Below are positions 16,568-26,427 of a stretch of DNA of 64,000 nucleotides, in pieces. The notes beneath the pieces are model-generated. The model saw only the letters and a program-made list of their open reading frames with translations. It was not told the DNA's origin and searched no databases. The first letter of the stretch is position 1, and each line of letters opens with the position of its first letter. The DNA is taken from assembly GCF_027563315.1 (NCBI RefSeq), contig NZ_JAMKBJ010000007.1, forward strand, positions 1 through 64,000. The letters run 5' to 3'. This DNA is from Paenisporosarcina quisquiliarum (GTDB lineage: Bacteria > Bacillota > Bacilli > Bacillales_A > Planococcaceae). A program made the position numbers and the translations under genes.

Positions 16568-17740
16568 TTGACTTCGTTTGAACAAGTAATCGATCGACGA
16601 AATACTCGCTCAGTTAAATGGGATTTAATGGAGACGATATATGGAATAGAAGATGCTTCAGATATCTTGCCAATGTGGGTAGCAGACATGGATTTCGCAG
16701 CGCCACAAGCAGTCATTGATGCACTTGAAGAACGACTCAAACATCCAATTTTTGGCTATTCATATATGTGCGAAGGATGTAAAACCGCTGTACAAAATTG
16801 GCTATATAAGAGGCATGGCTGGCAAACACAAACTGACTGGATGCTCTTTCATCATGGTGTAGTTCCTGCCATTGCGACAGTTATTGAAACCTTTACTCAA
16901 AAAGGGGACCGTATTTTGATTTCATCTCCTGTCTATCCCCCGTTTTTCTCCATTCCTGAAAAACAAGGAAGACAAGTAGTAGAGAATTTCCTCATTGAAA
17001 AAAATGGAACATATGAATTTAATTTCCGTAGTTTCGAAGACCAGTTATCTCAAGGTGTGAAACTTTTCATTTTATGTAATCCACATAATCCAGGGGGAAT
17101 GGTGTGGTCAAAAGAAATTTTGGCAGAAATCGTGCGATTGTGCGCGAAATACAATACCTTGATTTTATCTGATGAGATTCATAGCGATTTGGTTTTCGCT
17201 CCTCATCAACACATTCCTCTTGTTTCTGTTGCCAACGGGGAAGAAAATCGCATTATAACTTGTGTCGCTCCCACAAAAACCTTTAATTTGGCTGGTGTAC
17301 AGGCTGCTGTCATGATTGCAACGGATGAAGAGAAACGAGAAAAGCTGAAAGAAAACGCGCTTGCTCACGGTCAAATGGAATTAAGTCCATTTGCGGCAAC
17401 TGCATTATCTGCCGCTTACGAACATGGAGAAGCTTGGCTAGAAGAATTGCTCTCTGTCCTTTCTTCCCATATGGACTATGTCATTTCTGAAATAACCAAT
17501 GCTATTCCATCCATAAAAATAACGAAACCGAACGGAACCTATTTGTTATGGATTGATACCCGCGATACAGGTCTATCTGAAAATGAGATCATGAACCTAC
17601 TGTTGACCAAAGGAAAGCTAGCTTTGGAACCTGGCTCTAAATATGGAAAAGCGGGAACAGGATTTTTTAGAATGAATATCGCTTGTCCGAGAGAGGTACT
17701 TGAGGATGGGGTTGCCCGTTTTATAAAGGCATTAACGTAA
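16568..17740 (+). CDS. patB: PatB/MalY-type cystathionine beta-lyase (PLP enzyme)
   Basis: This 390-residue fold-type I PLP enzyme cleaves C-S bonds of cystathionine or cysteine conjugates, giving a thiol, pyruvate and ammonia. It shows LPMWVADMDFAAP near residue 35, NPHNPGG, the DEIHSDLV segment carrying the cofactor-binding aspartate, and the Schiff-base lysine in APTKTFNLAG. Length is typical for MalY/PatB. It starts with TTG 16568 after GAAGGAA. The yugE-patB neighbourhood agrees with B. subtilis. Confidence 0.9.
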   Translation: MTSFEQVIDRRNTRSVKWDLMETIYGIEDASDILPMWVADMDFAAPQAVIDALEERLKHPIFGYSYMCEGCKTAVQNWLYKRHGWQTQTDWMLFHHGVVPAIATVIETFTQKGDRILISSPVYPPFFSIPEKQGRQVVENFLIEKNGTYEFNFRSFEDQLSQGVKLFILCNPHNPGGMVWSKEILAEIVRLCAKYNTLILSDEIHSDLVFAPHQHIPLVSVANGEENRIITCVAPTKTFNLAGVQAAVMIATDEEKREKLKENALAHGQMELSPFAATALSAAYEHGEAWLEELLSVLSSHMDYVISEITNAIPSIKITKPNGTYLLWIDTRDTGLSENEIMNLLLTKGKLALEPGSKYGKAGTGFFRMNIACPREVLEDGVARFIKALT

Positions 17741-17971
17741 AAGGAATTCTTGGATTGCTCAGTAAAATGACAGATTTGAATCAATTTCTCAGGAGTTTTG
17801 GTACAACTCTTCAAAAAGAGATGAACTTTTTCGATTTGGTTGCAACTTTCGAGAATTCGTTGAATCTATCCAATGTTCTCCTTAATTTTTCTCGATATAC
17901 TTATTCTTAGACACTGCGACGAGTAAGCGCAACTGTTTTACGATATATCAATATTCACAAGCAAATAAGAA
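17741..17971. other. Gene-free spacer of about 230 bp
   Basis: Between patB and the terminator of the next leftward gene I see no convincing gene. A 47-codon ATG frame (17767-17910, plus) has no ribosome binding site and no recognisable content. Confidence 0.5.
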
Positions 17972-18016
17972 AAGGGGCTGTCCTAAAAGTCATATTAATG
18001 ACAAGGACAGCCCCTT
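17967..18016 (-). terminator. Terminator of the small membrane protein gene
   Basis: A perfect 12-bp stem (17972-17983 with 18005-18016) has a 21-base loop and a TTTTCTTATT tail on the minus strand. Confidence 0.75.
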
Positions 18017-18022
18017 ATATTT

Positions 18023-18235
18023 TTAGTTTTGATCTTTTTGTTTGTCGGTCTGACGTTCACGTAAAATACGTTCTTCTAAATCCTTCGTCTTTTGTTCTTG
18101 TTTTTTTGAAAGTTTGATAATCCAGCGAAAAGCAAGGACGCAAAGGATTGCAAAAATCAAGAATTGAAAAGCCGCAGGAATATAGGCAGACTTATCTTCT
18201 GGAAAGTATAGAAAGTTGAGAATCCAATCATTCAT
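18023..18235 (-). CDS. Small single-pass membrane protein
   Basis: This 70-residue protein has one membrane helix (about residues 18-40, PAAFQFLIFAILCVLAF) followed by a strongly charged, probably coiled-coil tail rich in Lys, Glu and Gln. I do not recognise the family. ATG 18235 is six bases from AGGAAGTG; a GTG nine bases earlier lies in that site. It starts about 17 bp after the upstream cyclophilin gene and probably shares its transcript. Confidence 0.7.
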   Translation of the reverse strand: MNDWILNFLYFPEDKSAYIPAAFQFLIFAILCVLAFRWIIKLSKKQEQKTKDLEERILRERQTDKQKDQN

Positions 18236-18252
18236 TTGGAACACTTCCTAAC

Positions 18253-18993
18253 TTATTTTTGAAGTACTTCGATAGATTCGATTTTGATGTCTTCAAGTGG
18301 TTTGTCGCTTGAGTTCTTTTTAACCTTAGTCATCGAATCCACAACGTCCATACCTTCAATAACTTGTCCGAAAACTGTGTGACGGTTATCCAACCAAGGA
18401 GTTCCACCGTTTGTAGAATAAGCTTCAATGATTTCTTCTGGGTATCCAGCTTGTTTCAGTTGGTTTAGCATGCTTGAATCTACACGGCTAGCTTGAACGA
18501 TAAAGAACTGACTTCCGTTTGTCCCTGGACCAGCGTTCGCCATTGATAATGCGCCACGCAAGTTGAAAGCTTTATCCGAGAACTCATCTTCAAATTTAGG
18601 TCCGTAAATGCTTTCTCCACCCATACCTGTACCAGTTGGGTCGCCACCTTGGATCATGAAATCTTGAATGATTCGGTGGAAAATGATGCCATCATAATAG
18701 CCATTTTCAGCATGAGTAATAAAGTTTTCGACTGTTTTAGGAGCGATTTCTGGGAAAAGTTTAATCTTAATCGCACCCATCGTTGTGTTCATTACGACTA
18801 ACGCTTCATTTGAAGCAACTTCTGTTGATAATTGTGGATACATTGCACTCTCTCCTTCAGATGTAGTTGTAGTAGTTTCTTTCGTTTCTTCAGTTGGTTT
18901 TTCTGTTTCTTCTTTTTCGACACTTTCTTTTGTGCCACATCCTGCTAACAGGACAAACAAGCTAATTAATAACAGCCATCCTCGTTTTTTCAT
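18253..18993 (-). CDS. Lipoprotein peptidyl-prolyl cis-trans isomerase (cyclophilin type)
   Basis: This 246-residue protein starts with a lipoprotein signal peptide (lipobox LLAGC near residue 19) and a Glu/Thr-rich linker. A cyclophilin domain follows from about 70: [42 protein letters not shown]. It should fold proteins on the outer face of the cytoplasmic membrane by isomerising prolyl bonds. ATG 18993 is eight bases from AGGGTG; an ATG two codons upstream is too close to it. Confidence 0.92.
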   Translation of the reverse strand: MKKRGWLLLISLFVLLAGCGTKESVEKEETEKPTEETKETTTTTSEGESAMYPQLSTEVASNEALVVMNTTMGAIKIKLFPEIAPKTVENFITHAENGYYDGIIFHRIIQDFMIQGGDPTGTGMGGESIYGPKFEDEFSDKAFNLRGALSMANAGPGTNGSQFFIVQASRVDSSMLNQLKQAGYPEEIIEAYSTNGGTPWLDNRHTVFGQVIEGMDVVDSMTKVKKNSSDKPLEDIKIESIEVLQK

Positions 18994-19134
18994 GTTCATT
19001 TCACCCTAAAATAGTCTATCATATTCTGATAACAATTTCAGTAAATAAGTCATTCCACTTCCTTCGTCAGACGAAATGTTTTATAATTAAACAATAACGC
19101 TTACTTTGTAGTCGAAATGAAAGAAGGAATTTAT

Positions 19135-20367
19135 TTGGTCAATGAAAAAAGAAATTTTTATATTATATGGATATCAAATTTTTTAGTAGCAGGAACCGCA
19201 ACGATGATTATGCCCTTCCTGTCACTTTATATAGATACAATGGGTGACTTTTCTGATTCATATGTACAAAAATGGTCAGGTTTTGTTTTTGGCATTACCT
19301 TCGTTTCAGCTTTCCTTATGTCACCAATTTGGGGAAGAATCGCTGATCGCTTCGGTTATAAACCAATATTAATCATTACAGGTTTTGGGATATCCATCAG
19401 TATTCTACTCATGGGATTTGTACATTCAGTGGAAGCTTTCTTCTTGTTACGTTTGTTTATGGGGGTAGTTACTGGGTTTATACCAACATCACTTGCCTTC
19501 ATTAGTTCCCAAACACCTAAAGAGGTAGCAGGTAAGACACTTGGAACCCTTCAAATGGGAAGTGTTTCTGGTACATTATTCGGACCCGTTCTCGGCGGCT
19601 TTCTTGCAGATTCATTTGGTTTTCAGTATACATTTGTCATCACATCAGCAGTTATTGCATTTGCAGCAATTCTTATTATGGTTGGTATAAGAGAAACTAA
19701 AAATATTCCTGCTTCTGATGCACATGTGTATTCACGAAAAACCGTCTTATCTGGAATCATTCATCATCGATTGGTATTTAACGTAATGATTATTACTGCC
19801 TTGATTCAAATCGGGAACTTTAGCATCCAGCCGCTTCTTTCGCTTTATGTTTCAGGATTGTCCGATTCCTCTCAAGTAGCTCTGCTTGCCGGAATTACGT
19901 TCAGTGCAGCTGGAGTCGGGAATTTATTATTCGCAAGAAAATGGGGACAACTGGGAGATTCCATAGGCTATGAGAAAGTGTTAAGTTTCCTGCTCATCCT
20001 GGCTTTTCTTTTCATTATCCCGCAAGCTTTTGTAACAGAACTATGGCAATTGATTATTTTAAGACTCCTATTTGGGATTGCCGTTGGCGGCTTGGTCCCA
20101 ATTACTACTGCACTGGTCAGACGTGAATCTCCGATAGAGATTCAAGGAGAGATGATGGGTTATAATACGAGTTTTCGATTTTTTGGGAACATCATCGGTC
20201 CGATGTTAGGCGGTATAGTCAGTGGATATATAGGGATTTCTTCTGTCTTTTTCGTAACAGGTGCTTTATTTCTCTTGTCGTATTTAGTTCTGACATCTAC
20301 TCGAAAAAAACCTGATCAAGATTTTGAAAAAGTGTTGCTCAATGAAGAAGCACATCAGCAAGCATAA
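19135..20367 (+). CDS. MFS multidrug-efflux-type transporter
   Basis: This 410-residue, 12-helix major facilitator protein has the motif A-like loop GRIADRFGYKPI between helices 2 and 3 and the efflux-type segment GSVSGTLFGPVLGG in helix 5. It is likely a drug:proton antiporter. The substrate is unknown. I prefer TTG 19135, spaced six bases from AAAGAAGGAA, over ATG 19117, which has no ribosome binding site. It is divergent from the cyclophilin gene and ends at a good terminator. Confidence 0.85.
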   Translation: MVNEKRNFYIIWISNFLVAGTATMIMPFLSLYIDTMGDFSDSYVQKWSGFVFGITFVSAFLMSPIWGRIADRFGYKPILIITGFGISISILLMGFVHSVEAFFLLRLFMGVVTGFIPTSLAFISSQTPKEVAGKTLGTLQMGSVSGTLFGPVLGGFLADSFGFQYTFVITSAVIAFAAILIMVGIRETKNIPASDAHVYSRKTVLSGIIHHRLVFNVMIITALIQIGNFSIQPLLSLYVSGLSDSSQVALLAGITFSAAGVGNLLFARKWGQLGDSIGYEKVLSFLLILAFLFIIPQAFVTELWQLIILRLLFGIAVGGLVPITTALVRRESPIEIQGEMMGYNTSFRFFGNIIGPMLGGIVSGYIGISSVFFVTGALFLLSYLVLTSTRKKPDQDFEKVLLNEEAHQQA

Positions 20368-20377
20368 TTCAGTTTTA

Positions 20378-20411
20378 AAGCGTATCTCTATCTTGAGAGG
20401 CGCTTTTTTTT
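20378..20411 (+). terminator. Terminator of the MFS gene
   Basis: An 11-bp stem (20378-20388 with 20395-20405, one mismatch) is followed by eight T residues. Confidence 0.85.
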
Positions 20412-20589
20412 GTGAATTTTTTATGATTAATTATGAAATCTACTGTGGTTTCTTCCTATTTATCATAGTGAGGAAAGTTAGAAGGCAATTCCCACTGCTG
20501 TAAGGAGTATCCCATGCAATCACTCTATATGTACGCTATAATTGTCTTTATAGTGAGAAATTGTGATTGTTCTAAAAAGGAGGATTAAC

Positions 20590-23010
20590 TTGTCTTTTGT
20601 CTATTTTATTTTCATCCCCATGCTTGCCGCACTAGTGATTCCTTTTTTATATAAAAAAGTACGTGGCATTCACACCGGTTGGTTTGTACTAGCCGTTCCA
20701 GTTATATTGTTCAGCCTTTATACCACATTTTTATCAAAGGTTAAAAATGGAGAATCATTTACTTCCTCTTTCGAATGGATTCCTTCGTTGAACATTTCTG
20801 TAACCTCTTACATAGACGGATTGAGTTTGTTATTTTCTCTACTCATTACCGGTATTGGCTCATTGGTTGTCTTATATTCCATATTCTATCTGGATAAAAC
20901 ACGTGAGCAATTGCATAACTTCTACGTTTATTTGCTACTCTTCATGACAGCGATGCTTGGGGTTGTACAATCCGATCATATGATCAGTTTGTATTTCTTC
21001 TGGGAATTGACATCAATCTCATCATTCTTATTGATTGGGTATTGGTATAAACGAGATCGTTCCCGCTTCGGTGCTTTAAAATCAATGATGATTACCGTAT
21101 TTGGCGGATTAATGATGCTCGGTGGCTTCGTACTTCTTTCAATCATGGGAGACACTTATTCAATTCGGGAATTGATTGCTTCCGCTCCAGAGCTCGGCAA
21201 CCATGAATGGTTTGTATGGTCTCTAATTCTCATTTTACTTGGGGCTTTCACCAAGTCTGCACAGTTCCCATTCTATATTTGGTTACCGGATGCAATGGAA
21301 GCACCTACTCCAGTCAGTGCTTACTTACACTCAGCCACAATGGTTAAAGCCGGTCTTTATCTAGTAGCTCGGTTCACGCCAATTTTCGCAAGTTCTGAAT
21401 GGTGGATTTGGCTTGTGACTGGAATCGGATTATTAACACTCTTCTGGGGTTCATTCTTTGCTTTGAAACAAACAGACTTAAAAGGCATTTTGGCTTTCTC
21501 AACAGTAAGTCAACTTGGCTTAATTATGTCTTTACTTGGTGCAGGAGCGATTTCTTTCCACACAGGAATAGAAGAGGATTCCATTTTTAAATATGCTGCT
21601 TTTGCAGCTATTTTCCACTTAGTGAATCACGCGACATTTAAAGGTAGTCTGTTTATGATTGCCGGTATCGTCGATCATGAGACTGGGACCCGGGATATTC
21701 GAAAACTAGGTGGTCTCATGAGCATGATGCCAATCAGTTTTACCATTGCTCTTATTGGAAGTTTTTCAATGGCAGGCCTTCCTCCATTTAACGGTTTCTT
21801 GAGTAAAGAGATGTTTTTAACGGGAATGCTCTCCATACAAGATTTTAATTTGTTTGCGTTTGATACTTGGGGGATCTTGTTCCCGATTATCGCTTGGATT
21901 GCGAGCGTGTTCACATTTATATATAGTTTCTATTTTGTATTCCGCACGTTTACTGGGAAACACAAACCAGATCTATTACCAAAACAAGCGCATGAAGCAC
22001 CGATTGGCATGCTCATTTCACCTGCCATATTAGGGTCTCTCGTAGTAGCAATCTTCTTCATTCCTAACGTTATTGGTGATGTTTTGGTAAAACCAGCTGT
22101 TGTGGCTATACAACCCTACCTTTACGATGTTCCTGAAGATATACACATTCACATTAAAGCTTGGCATGGGCCCAATATTGAATTGTGGATGACCATTGGA
22201 ATTGTCCTTTTGGGGTATCTCCTATATGCGACCTTGTCTAAATGGCAACCACTATACAATAAATTCCCGCAAGGTTTCACACTTAATCGTCTGTACGACA
22301 CCATGATGTTTCTGAGTGAAGTAGGGACAAACCGTCTAACAAGATTTTATATGACAGGCTTCATTCGCTCATATTTAGTGTATATGTTTACTGGGATTGT
22401 TCTTTTAACAATTAGTACAGTTTTCATTAAAGAAGCTTTTGATATTAGCTTCGCTACTTTGGCTCCAATTCGTTTTTATGAATTGATTATCGCCCTTGTG
22501 TTAATCGCTGGTACATTAACCATCTTATTGGCTAAGTCCCGATTAACTTCCATCATTGCATTGGGTGCAGTAGGATACTCAGTTGCTCTATTCTTTGTCA
22601 TTTTCAATGCGCCTGACTTAGCACTGACACAATTGGTTATTGAAACAGTTTCAGTTGCACTCTTCCTATTGGCTTTTTATCACCTACCAAAATTAAATCG
22701 CCATGAAAATCGAATGAAATTCCGTTTGGGCAATGCATTGGTTGCCATTGGCGTTGGCGTTACCGTTACCATCGTTGCACTTTCCGCTCATTCACAGAAG
22801 CTCGTGCCGTCCATTTCTTCTTATTATGAAAAAACGGTCTATAAGGAAGCCGGTGGCGGAAACATCGTAAACGTTATTTTAGTTGACTATCGTGGTTTTG
22901 ATACTTTATTTGAAATTGCAGTTCTCGCAATCGCATCTCTTGGCATTATTGCGTTGATTCAGCTGCGCCTGACTAAAAAGAAAGAGGTGAATCGAATTGA
23001 AGACAAATGA
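20590..23010 (+). CDS. mrpA: Mrp Na+/H+ antiporter subunit A
   Basis: This 806-residue NuoL-like giant subunit has more than 18 membrane helices. It has the family segments FFWELTSISSFLLIGYW, PTPVSAYLHSATMVKAGLYL and HLVNHATFKGSLFM, plus a C-terminal MrpA-type extension (IVNVILVDYRGFDT). With the other Mrp proteins it forms a hetero-oligomeric sodium/proton antiporter for pH and salt homeostasis. TTG 20590 is six bases from AAAGGAGG. A TATAAT lies at 20537-20542 but with a poor -35. Its end overlaps the mrpB start by 14 bp. Confidence 0.95.
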   Translation: MSFVYFIFIPMLAALVIPFLYKKVRGIHTGWFVLAVPVILFSLYTTFLSKVKNGESFTSSFEWIPSLNISVTSYIDGLSLLFSLLITGIGSLVVLYSIFYLDKTREQLHNFYVYLLLFMTAMLGVVQSDHMISLYFFWELTSISSFLLIGYWYKRDRSRFGALKSMMITVFGGLMMLGGFVLLSIMGDTYSIRELIASAPELGNHEWFVWSLILILLGAFTKSAQFPFYIWLPDAMEAPTPVSAYLHSATMVKAGLYLVARFTPIFASSEWWIWLVTGIGLLTLFWGSFFALKQTDLKGILAFSTVSQLGLIMSLLGAGAISFHTGIEEDSIFKYAAFAAIFHLVNHATFKGSLFMIAGIVDHETGTRDIRKLGGLMSMMPISFTIALIGSFSMAGLPPFNGFLSKEMFLTGMLSIQDFNLFAFDTWGILFPIIAWIASVFTFIYSFYFVFRTFTGKHKPDLLPKQAHEAPIGMLISPAILGSLVVAIFFIPNVIGDVLVKPAVVAIQPYLYDVPEDIHIHIKAWHGPNIELWMTIGIVLLGYLLYATLSKWQPLYNKFPQGFTLNRLYDTMMFLSEVGTNRLTRFYMTGFIRSYLVYMFTGIVLLTISTVFIKEAFDISFATLAPIRFYELIIALVLIAGTLTILLAKSRLTSIIALGAVGYSVALFFVIFNAPDLALTQLVIETVSVALFLLAFYHLPKLNRHENRMKFRLGNALVAIGVGVTVTIVALSAHSQKLVPSISSYYEKTVYKEAGGGNIVNVILVDYRGFDTLFEIAVLAIASLGIIALIQLRLTKKKEVNRIEDK

Positions 23011-23419
23011 TGTTATTTTACAAACAACGACAAAAATCATCTTCTTTATCATTTTTCTCTTTTCGATTCACATTTTCTTCGCTGGTCATTATACACCTGG
23101 TGGCGGATTTGTAGGAGGTTTACTGACTGCCAGCGGAATCGTCCTGTTGTTGCTGGCATTTGATTTAAAAACGGTTACAACTGCTTTACCAATCAACTAT
23201 ACGGTCATGACGGCAATCGGATTATTATTGGCATTAAGTACAGCTGCAGGAGCTATTTTCTTCAATGTACCTTTCTTTACACATGCCTTTGATTATTTCC
23301 ATCTTCCTCTATTGGGGAAACAGTCATTACATACCGCCATGTTGTTTGATACAGGTGTATATTTAGTTGTCGTAGGCGTTACGATGACCATTATTCAATC
23401 GATTGGAGCTGATGATTAA
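22997..23419 (+). CDS. mrpB: Mrp antiporter subunit B
   Basis: This 140-residue protein with four membrane helices carries the MrpB signature FAGHYTPGGGFVGGLL near residues 27-42. It is a structural and proton-path subunit of the Mrp complex. It starts with TTG 22997 after AGAGGTG, inside the end of mrpA, so translation is coupled. The stop overlaps the mrpC start by one base. Confidence 0.95.
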   Translation: MKTNDVILQTTTKIIFFIIFLFSIHIFFAGHYTPGGGFVGGLLTASGIVLLLLAFDLKTVTTALPINYTVMTAIGLLLALSTAAGAIFFNVPFFTHAFDYFHLPLLGKQSLHTAMLFDTGVYLVVVGVTMTIIQSIGADD

Positions 23420-23760
23420 TGGAAATTGTCATGTGTTTTGTCATCGGTTTTCTATTCATGGCAGCAGTTTATTTAATGCTTTCAAAAAGTCTGCTGCGCA
23501 TTATTATTGGTACCGGTTTACTCAGTCACGGAGCACATTTACTGATTCTAACGATGGGTGGACTTGAAGGATCCGCACCGCCGGTTGTTTCACATGGTGT
23601 GACGGATTACGCTGACCCACTACCTCAGGCACTGATATTGACTGCAATTGTCATCAGTTTCGGTGTAACTGCATTTTTCTTGGTACTTGCTTATCGCGCT
23701 TATCAGGAATTGGGTACAGACAATATGAATTTAATGAGAGGAACTGAAGATCATGATTAA
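23419..23760 (+). CDS. mrpC: Mrp antiporter subunit C (NuoK-like)
   Basis: This 113-residue three-helix protein is homologous to complex I NuoK, with GLLSHGAHLLIL and DPLPQALILTAIVISFGVTAF. It is a membrane subunit of the Mrp antiporter. ATG 23419 overlaps the mrpB stop (TAATG). Its own end overlaps mrpD by 8 bp, giving tight translational coupling. Confidence 0.95.
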   Translation: MEIVMCFVIGFLFMAAVYLMLSKSLLRIIIGTGLLSHGAHLLILTMGGLEGSAPPVVSHGVTDYADPLPQALILTAIVISFGVTAFFLVLAYRAYQELGTDNMNLMRGTEDHD

Positions 23761-25237
23761 TTTGCTTTTGTTCCCTATCTTGCTTCCTTTTTTCTTTGCC
23801 ATGATATTAATGCTTTTTCCAAAGAAGATTCTGGCACAACGAACAGTTGCTTCTACTGCTCTTGTACTGACCTTTGGGGTAACTCTTGTATTACTTTATA
23901 AAGTTAAAACAAATGGCATCCAAGCCATTACACTAGGTAGCTGGCCTGCCCCTTTTGGTATTTCGATGGTTTCGGATATGTTATCAGTATTACTTGTCCT
24001 GTCCTCGACATTGATTGCCCTTTTAGTTGTCTGGTATAGTTTTTCATCAATCGGAAAGGATCGAGAATCCTTTTTCTACTATCCTGGCATCTTGTTCATG
24101 TTAACGGGCGTGAATGGCGCATTTACTACCGGCGATATTTTCAACATGTTCGTATTTTTTGAAGTATTACTTATGTCTTCCTACTTGTTGATTGTTCTTG
24201 GTGGTGAAAAAGGACAATTAAGGGAATCTATTAAATATATTTTGGTGAACGTCATTTCATCTGCTTTGTTTGTTGTAACCGTTGCTTACTTATATTCCGT
24301 TATCGGTACTTTGAATATGGCTGATATTTCAGTAAAAATCGCACAAATTGATCAACCGGGAATTATCACAGTCATCGCGGTATTATTCCTGCTTGTATTT
24401 GGATTGAAAGGTGCGATATTTCCGCTTTATTTCTGGTTGCCAAGTTCTTATGCGGCACCTCCAATTCCTGTATTGGCCTTATTCGGGGCGTTATTGACCA
24501 AAGTAGGGGTCTATGCCATCATGCGTACATATACTCTGTTTTTTACGTTGGATCAAGGGTTTACACACGAAATGCTGATGATTCTTTCGATTCTAACAAT
24601 TATTGCGGGATGTATTGGAGCGCTAGCTTACTTTGATGTAAAGAAAATTATCATCTATAACATCATTATTGCTGTTGGCGTTATATTATTTGGTGCATCC
24701 CAAATGAATGAAGCAGCTTTAATGGGTTCTGTGTTCTACTTAATTCATGACATTTTGATTAAAGGGGCTTTGTTCTTATTAATTGGTGTCATTATTGCGA
24801 TTACTGGCACATCTGATTTAAGAAAAATGGGTGGGTTGATTAAAACTTATCCGATGCTTGGATGGACTTACTTAATAGCTGCTTTTGGATTAGCCGGTAT
24901 ACCACCTTTGAGTGGATTTATAGGGAAATTGCTTATCGTACAAGGTGGATTTGAAGCAGGGAATCTATGGGGAAGTATTTTAATTTTACTTTCTAGTCTA
25001 GCTGTTTTATTATCCGTGATCCGCATTTTCATTTATGCTTTCTGGGGTGAGACGGTAGAGATAAAGCCTCTTACAAGACAGCACTACCGCGGATTATTTA
25101 TGCCAGCAGTCATTCTAGTAGCAATCAGTGTTTTGTATGGCGTAGGTTCTGAGTGGTTGGTCCCTTATATGAGTGACGCAGCGAGTGTATTGCTAGAACC
25201 AGCTCTCTATATAAAAGCTGTTTTAGGGGGTGCTTAA
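23753..25237 (+). CDS. mrpD: Mrp antiporter subunit D (NuoN/L-like)
   Basis: This 494-residue protein has about 14 membrane helices of the proton-translocating NuoL/M/N family: FNMFVFFEVLLMSSYLLIVL, FPLYFWLPSSYAAPP and HDILIKGALFLLIG with the conserved lysines. It is paired with MrpA in the antiporter. ATG 23753 lies in the end of mrpC. The last base before mrpE leaves no gap. Confidence 0.95.
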   Translation: MINLLLFPILLPFFFAMILMLFPKKILAQRTVASTALVLTFGVTLVLLYKVKTNGIQAITLGSWPAPFGISMVSDMLSVLLVLSSTLIALLVVWYSFSSIGKDRESFFYYPGILFMLTGVNGAFTTGDIFNMFVFFEVLLMSSYLLIVLGGEKGQLRESIKYILVNVISSALFVVTVAYLYSVIGTLNMADISVKIAQIDQPGIITVIAVLFLLVFGLKGAIFPLYFWLPSSYAAPPIPVLALFGALLTKVGVYAIMRTYTLFFTLDQGFTHEMLMILSILTIIAGCIGALAYFDVKKIIIYNIIIAVGVILFGASQMNEAALMGSVFYLIHDILIKGALFLLIGVIIAITGTSDLRKMGGLIKTYPMLGWTYLIAAFGLAGIPPLSGFIGKLLIVQGGFEAGNLWGSILILLSSLAVLLSVIRIFIYAFWGETVEIKPLTRQHYRGLFMPAVILVAISVLYGVGSEWLVPYMSDAASVLLEPALYIKAVLGGA

Positions 25238-25238
25238 G

Positions 25239-25715
25239 ATGGCATTTCAAATTATGCTGAATTTTTTTATCGCCTTTCTTTGGATGTTTTTGTCCGTATC
25301 ATTTAATGCTTCCACGTTTATCGTCGGATTTTTATTAGGAATGCTGATGCTCTGGATAACAAAAGGATTTTTTCCAGGACGTTTCTATATGAATCGTGTG
25401 TTGGCCGTGATTAAACTGATTATGCTATTTTTAAGGGAATTGATTATGGCTAATATTCAAGTTCTATTGTTGATTATTCAGCCCAAGATGCCAATCAAAC
25501 CAGCCATATTTGCACTTCCTATTGTTTTGGAAAAGGATTGGGAAATCACACTATTAGCAAGTTTAATTACGTTGACTCCTGGTACCCTTGTTCTCGACGT
25601 CTCCAAGGATTCCAAAATTTTATATATCCATGCATTGCATTATGACGATGCTGATGAAGCAATTGATTCGATTAAAAATACTTTTGAAAAAGCCATACAG
25701 GAGGTGAGCCGCTGA
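25239..25715 (+). CDS. mrpE: Mrp antiporter subunit E
   Basis: This 158-residue protein has two or three N-terminal membrane helices and a soluble tail with the MrpE signature LASLITLTPGTLVLDV near residues 108-123. It is required for a normal Mrp complex. ATG 25239 is placed behind AGGGGGTG; a GTG three codons upstream lies inside that site. The stop overlaps the mrpF ATG. Confidence 0.94.
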   Translation: MAFQIMLNFFIAFLWMFLSVSFNASTFIVGFLLGMLMLWITKGFFPGRFYMNRVLAVIKLIMLFLRELIMANIQVLLLIIQPKMPIKPAIFALPIVLEKDWEITLLASLITLTPGTLVLDVSKDSKILYIHALHYDDADEAIDSIKNTFEKAIQEVSR

Positions 25716-25999
25716 TGATGGTGTTCTTTTGGGTCATGGTCATCTTAATCAGCCTGTCCATGTTGGCTTTTATCTACAGATTAATTGTCGGGCCTTCAAT
25801 TCCTGACAGAGTTGTAGCACTCGATTCATTAGGGGTTGCACTTATCTGCATGATTGGGCTATTTTCTATACTAGTTGATACTAGCTTTTTCCTTGAAATC
25901 ATTTTACTGTTAGCCATTTTAGCATTTATCGGCACTGTGGCTTTCTCTAAGTTTTTAGAGAAAGGAGAGATAATCCAACGTGACAACGATCATAGCTAA
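25715..25999 (+). CDS. mrpF: Mrp antiporter subunit F
   Basis: This 94-residue three-helix protein has the MrpF core RLIVGPSIPDRVVALDSLGV near residue 22. It is a small Mrp subunit that in some bacteria also affects bile-salt or cholate export. GGAGGTGAGC precedes ATG 25715. It overlaps mrpG by 20 bp. Confidence 0.94.
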   Translation: MMVFFWVMVILISLSMLAFIYRLIVGPSIPDRVVALDSLGVALICMIGLFSILVDTSFFLEIILLLAILAFIGTVAFSKFLEKGEIIQRDNDHS

Positions 26000-26357
26000 T
26001 ATACTTATCGTTTCTACGATAGTTTTTGGAGTAATTTTCATTCTTGTGACCGCTATTGGCTTAATTCGCCTGCCGGATGTTTATTCCCGAACTCATGCGG
26101 CTTCCAAAAGCGCTACGCTCGGGGTTATGTTTATCCTGCTGGGTGTATTTCTCCACTTTTGGTTAATCGAAGGACATATCAATACTCGTATTCTGCTAGG
26201 CATCGTATTTTTATTTATCACAGGACCAGTTGGCGGACACGTCATCGGCCGCTCTGCCTATTTGACAGGAGTAAAGCTCTGGGATAAATCAGTTAAAGAT
26301 GAATTAGCACCTGTTGTAGCTGAACGTAAAAAACAACATGAACAAAATAAAACGTAA
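25980..26357 (+). CDS. mrpG: Mrp antiporter subunit G
   Basis: This 125-residue protein with three membrane helices carries the MrpG signature LIRLPDVYSRTHAASKSATLG near residues 28-48. It is the last gene of the operon. It starts with GTG 25980 inside mrpF, with AAAGGAGA upstream at wide spacing. A strong terminator follows. Confidence 0.94.
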   Translation: MTTIIANILIVSTIVFGVIFILVTAIGLIRLPDVYSRTHAASKSATLGVMFILLGVFLHFWLIEGHINTRILLGIVFLFITGPVGGHVIGRSAYLTGVKLWDKSVKDELAPVVAERKKQHEQNKT

Positions 26358-26380
26358 AGACTCGGCTTGAAATAAAATAA

Positions 26381-26427
26381 AACGCTTTTGCTGTTCCCGT
26401 AACGGGAGAGCAAAAGCGTTTTTTTAA
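26381..26427 (+). terminator. Terminator of the mrp operon
   Basis: A long stem (12 outer base pairs AACGCTTTTGCT with AGCAAAAGCGTT, plus an inner TCCCGT/ACGGGA) is followed by TTTTTTT. Its tail overlaps the stop codon of the convergent small gene. Confidence 0.9.

Noticed and set aside
17767-17910. 47-codon rightward frame after patB
   Set aside because: There is no ribosome binding site within usable distance and no recognisable family. It is kept only as a note in the spacer entry.
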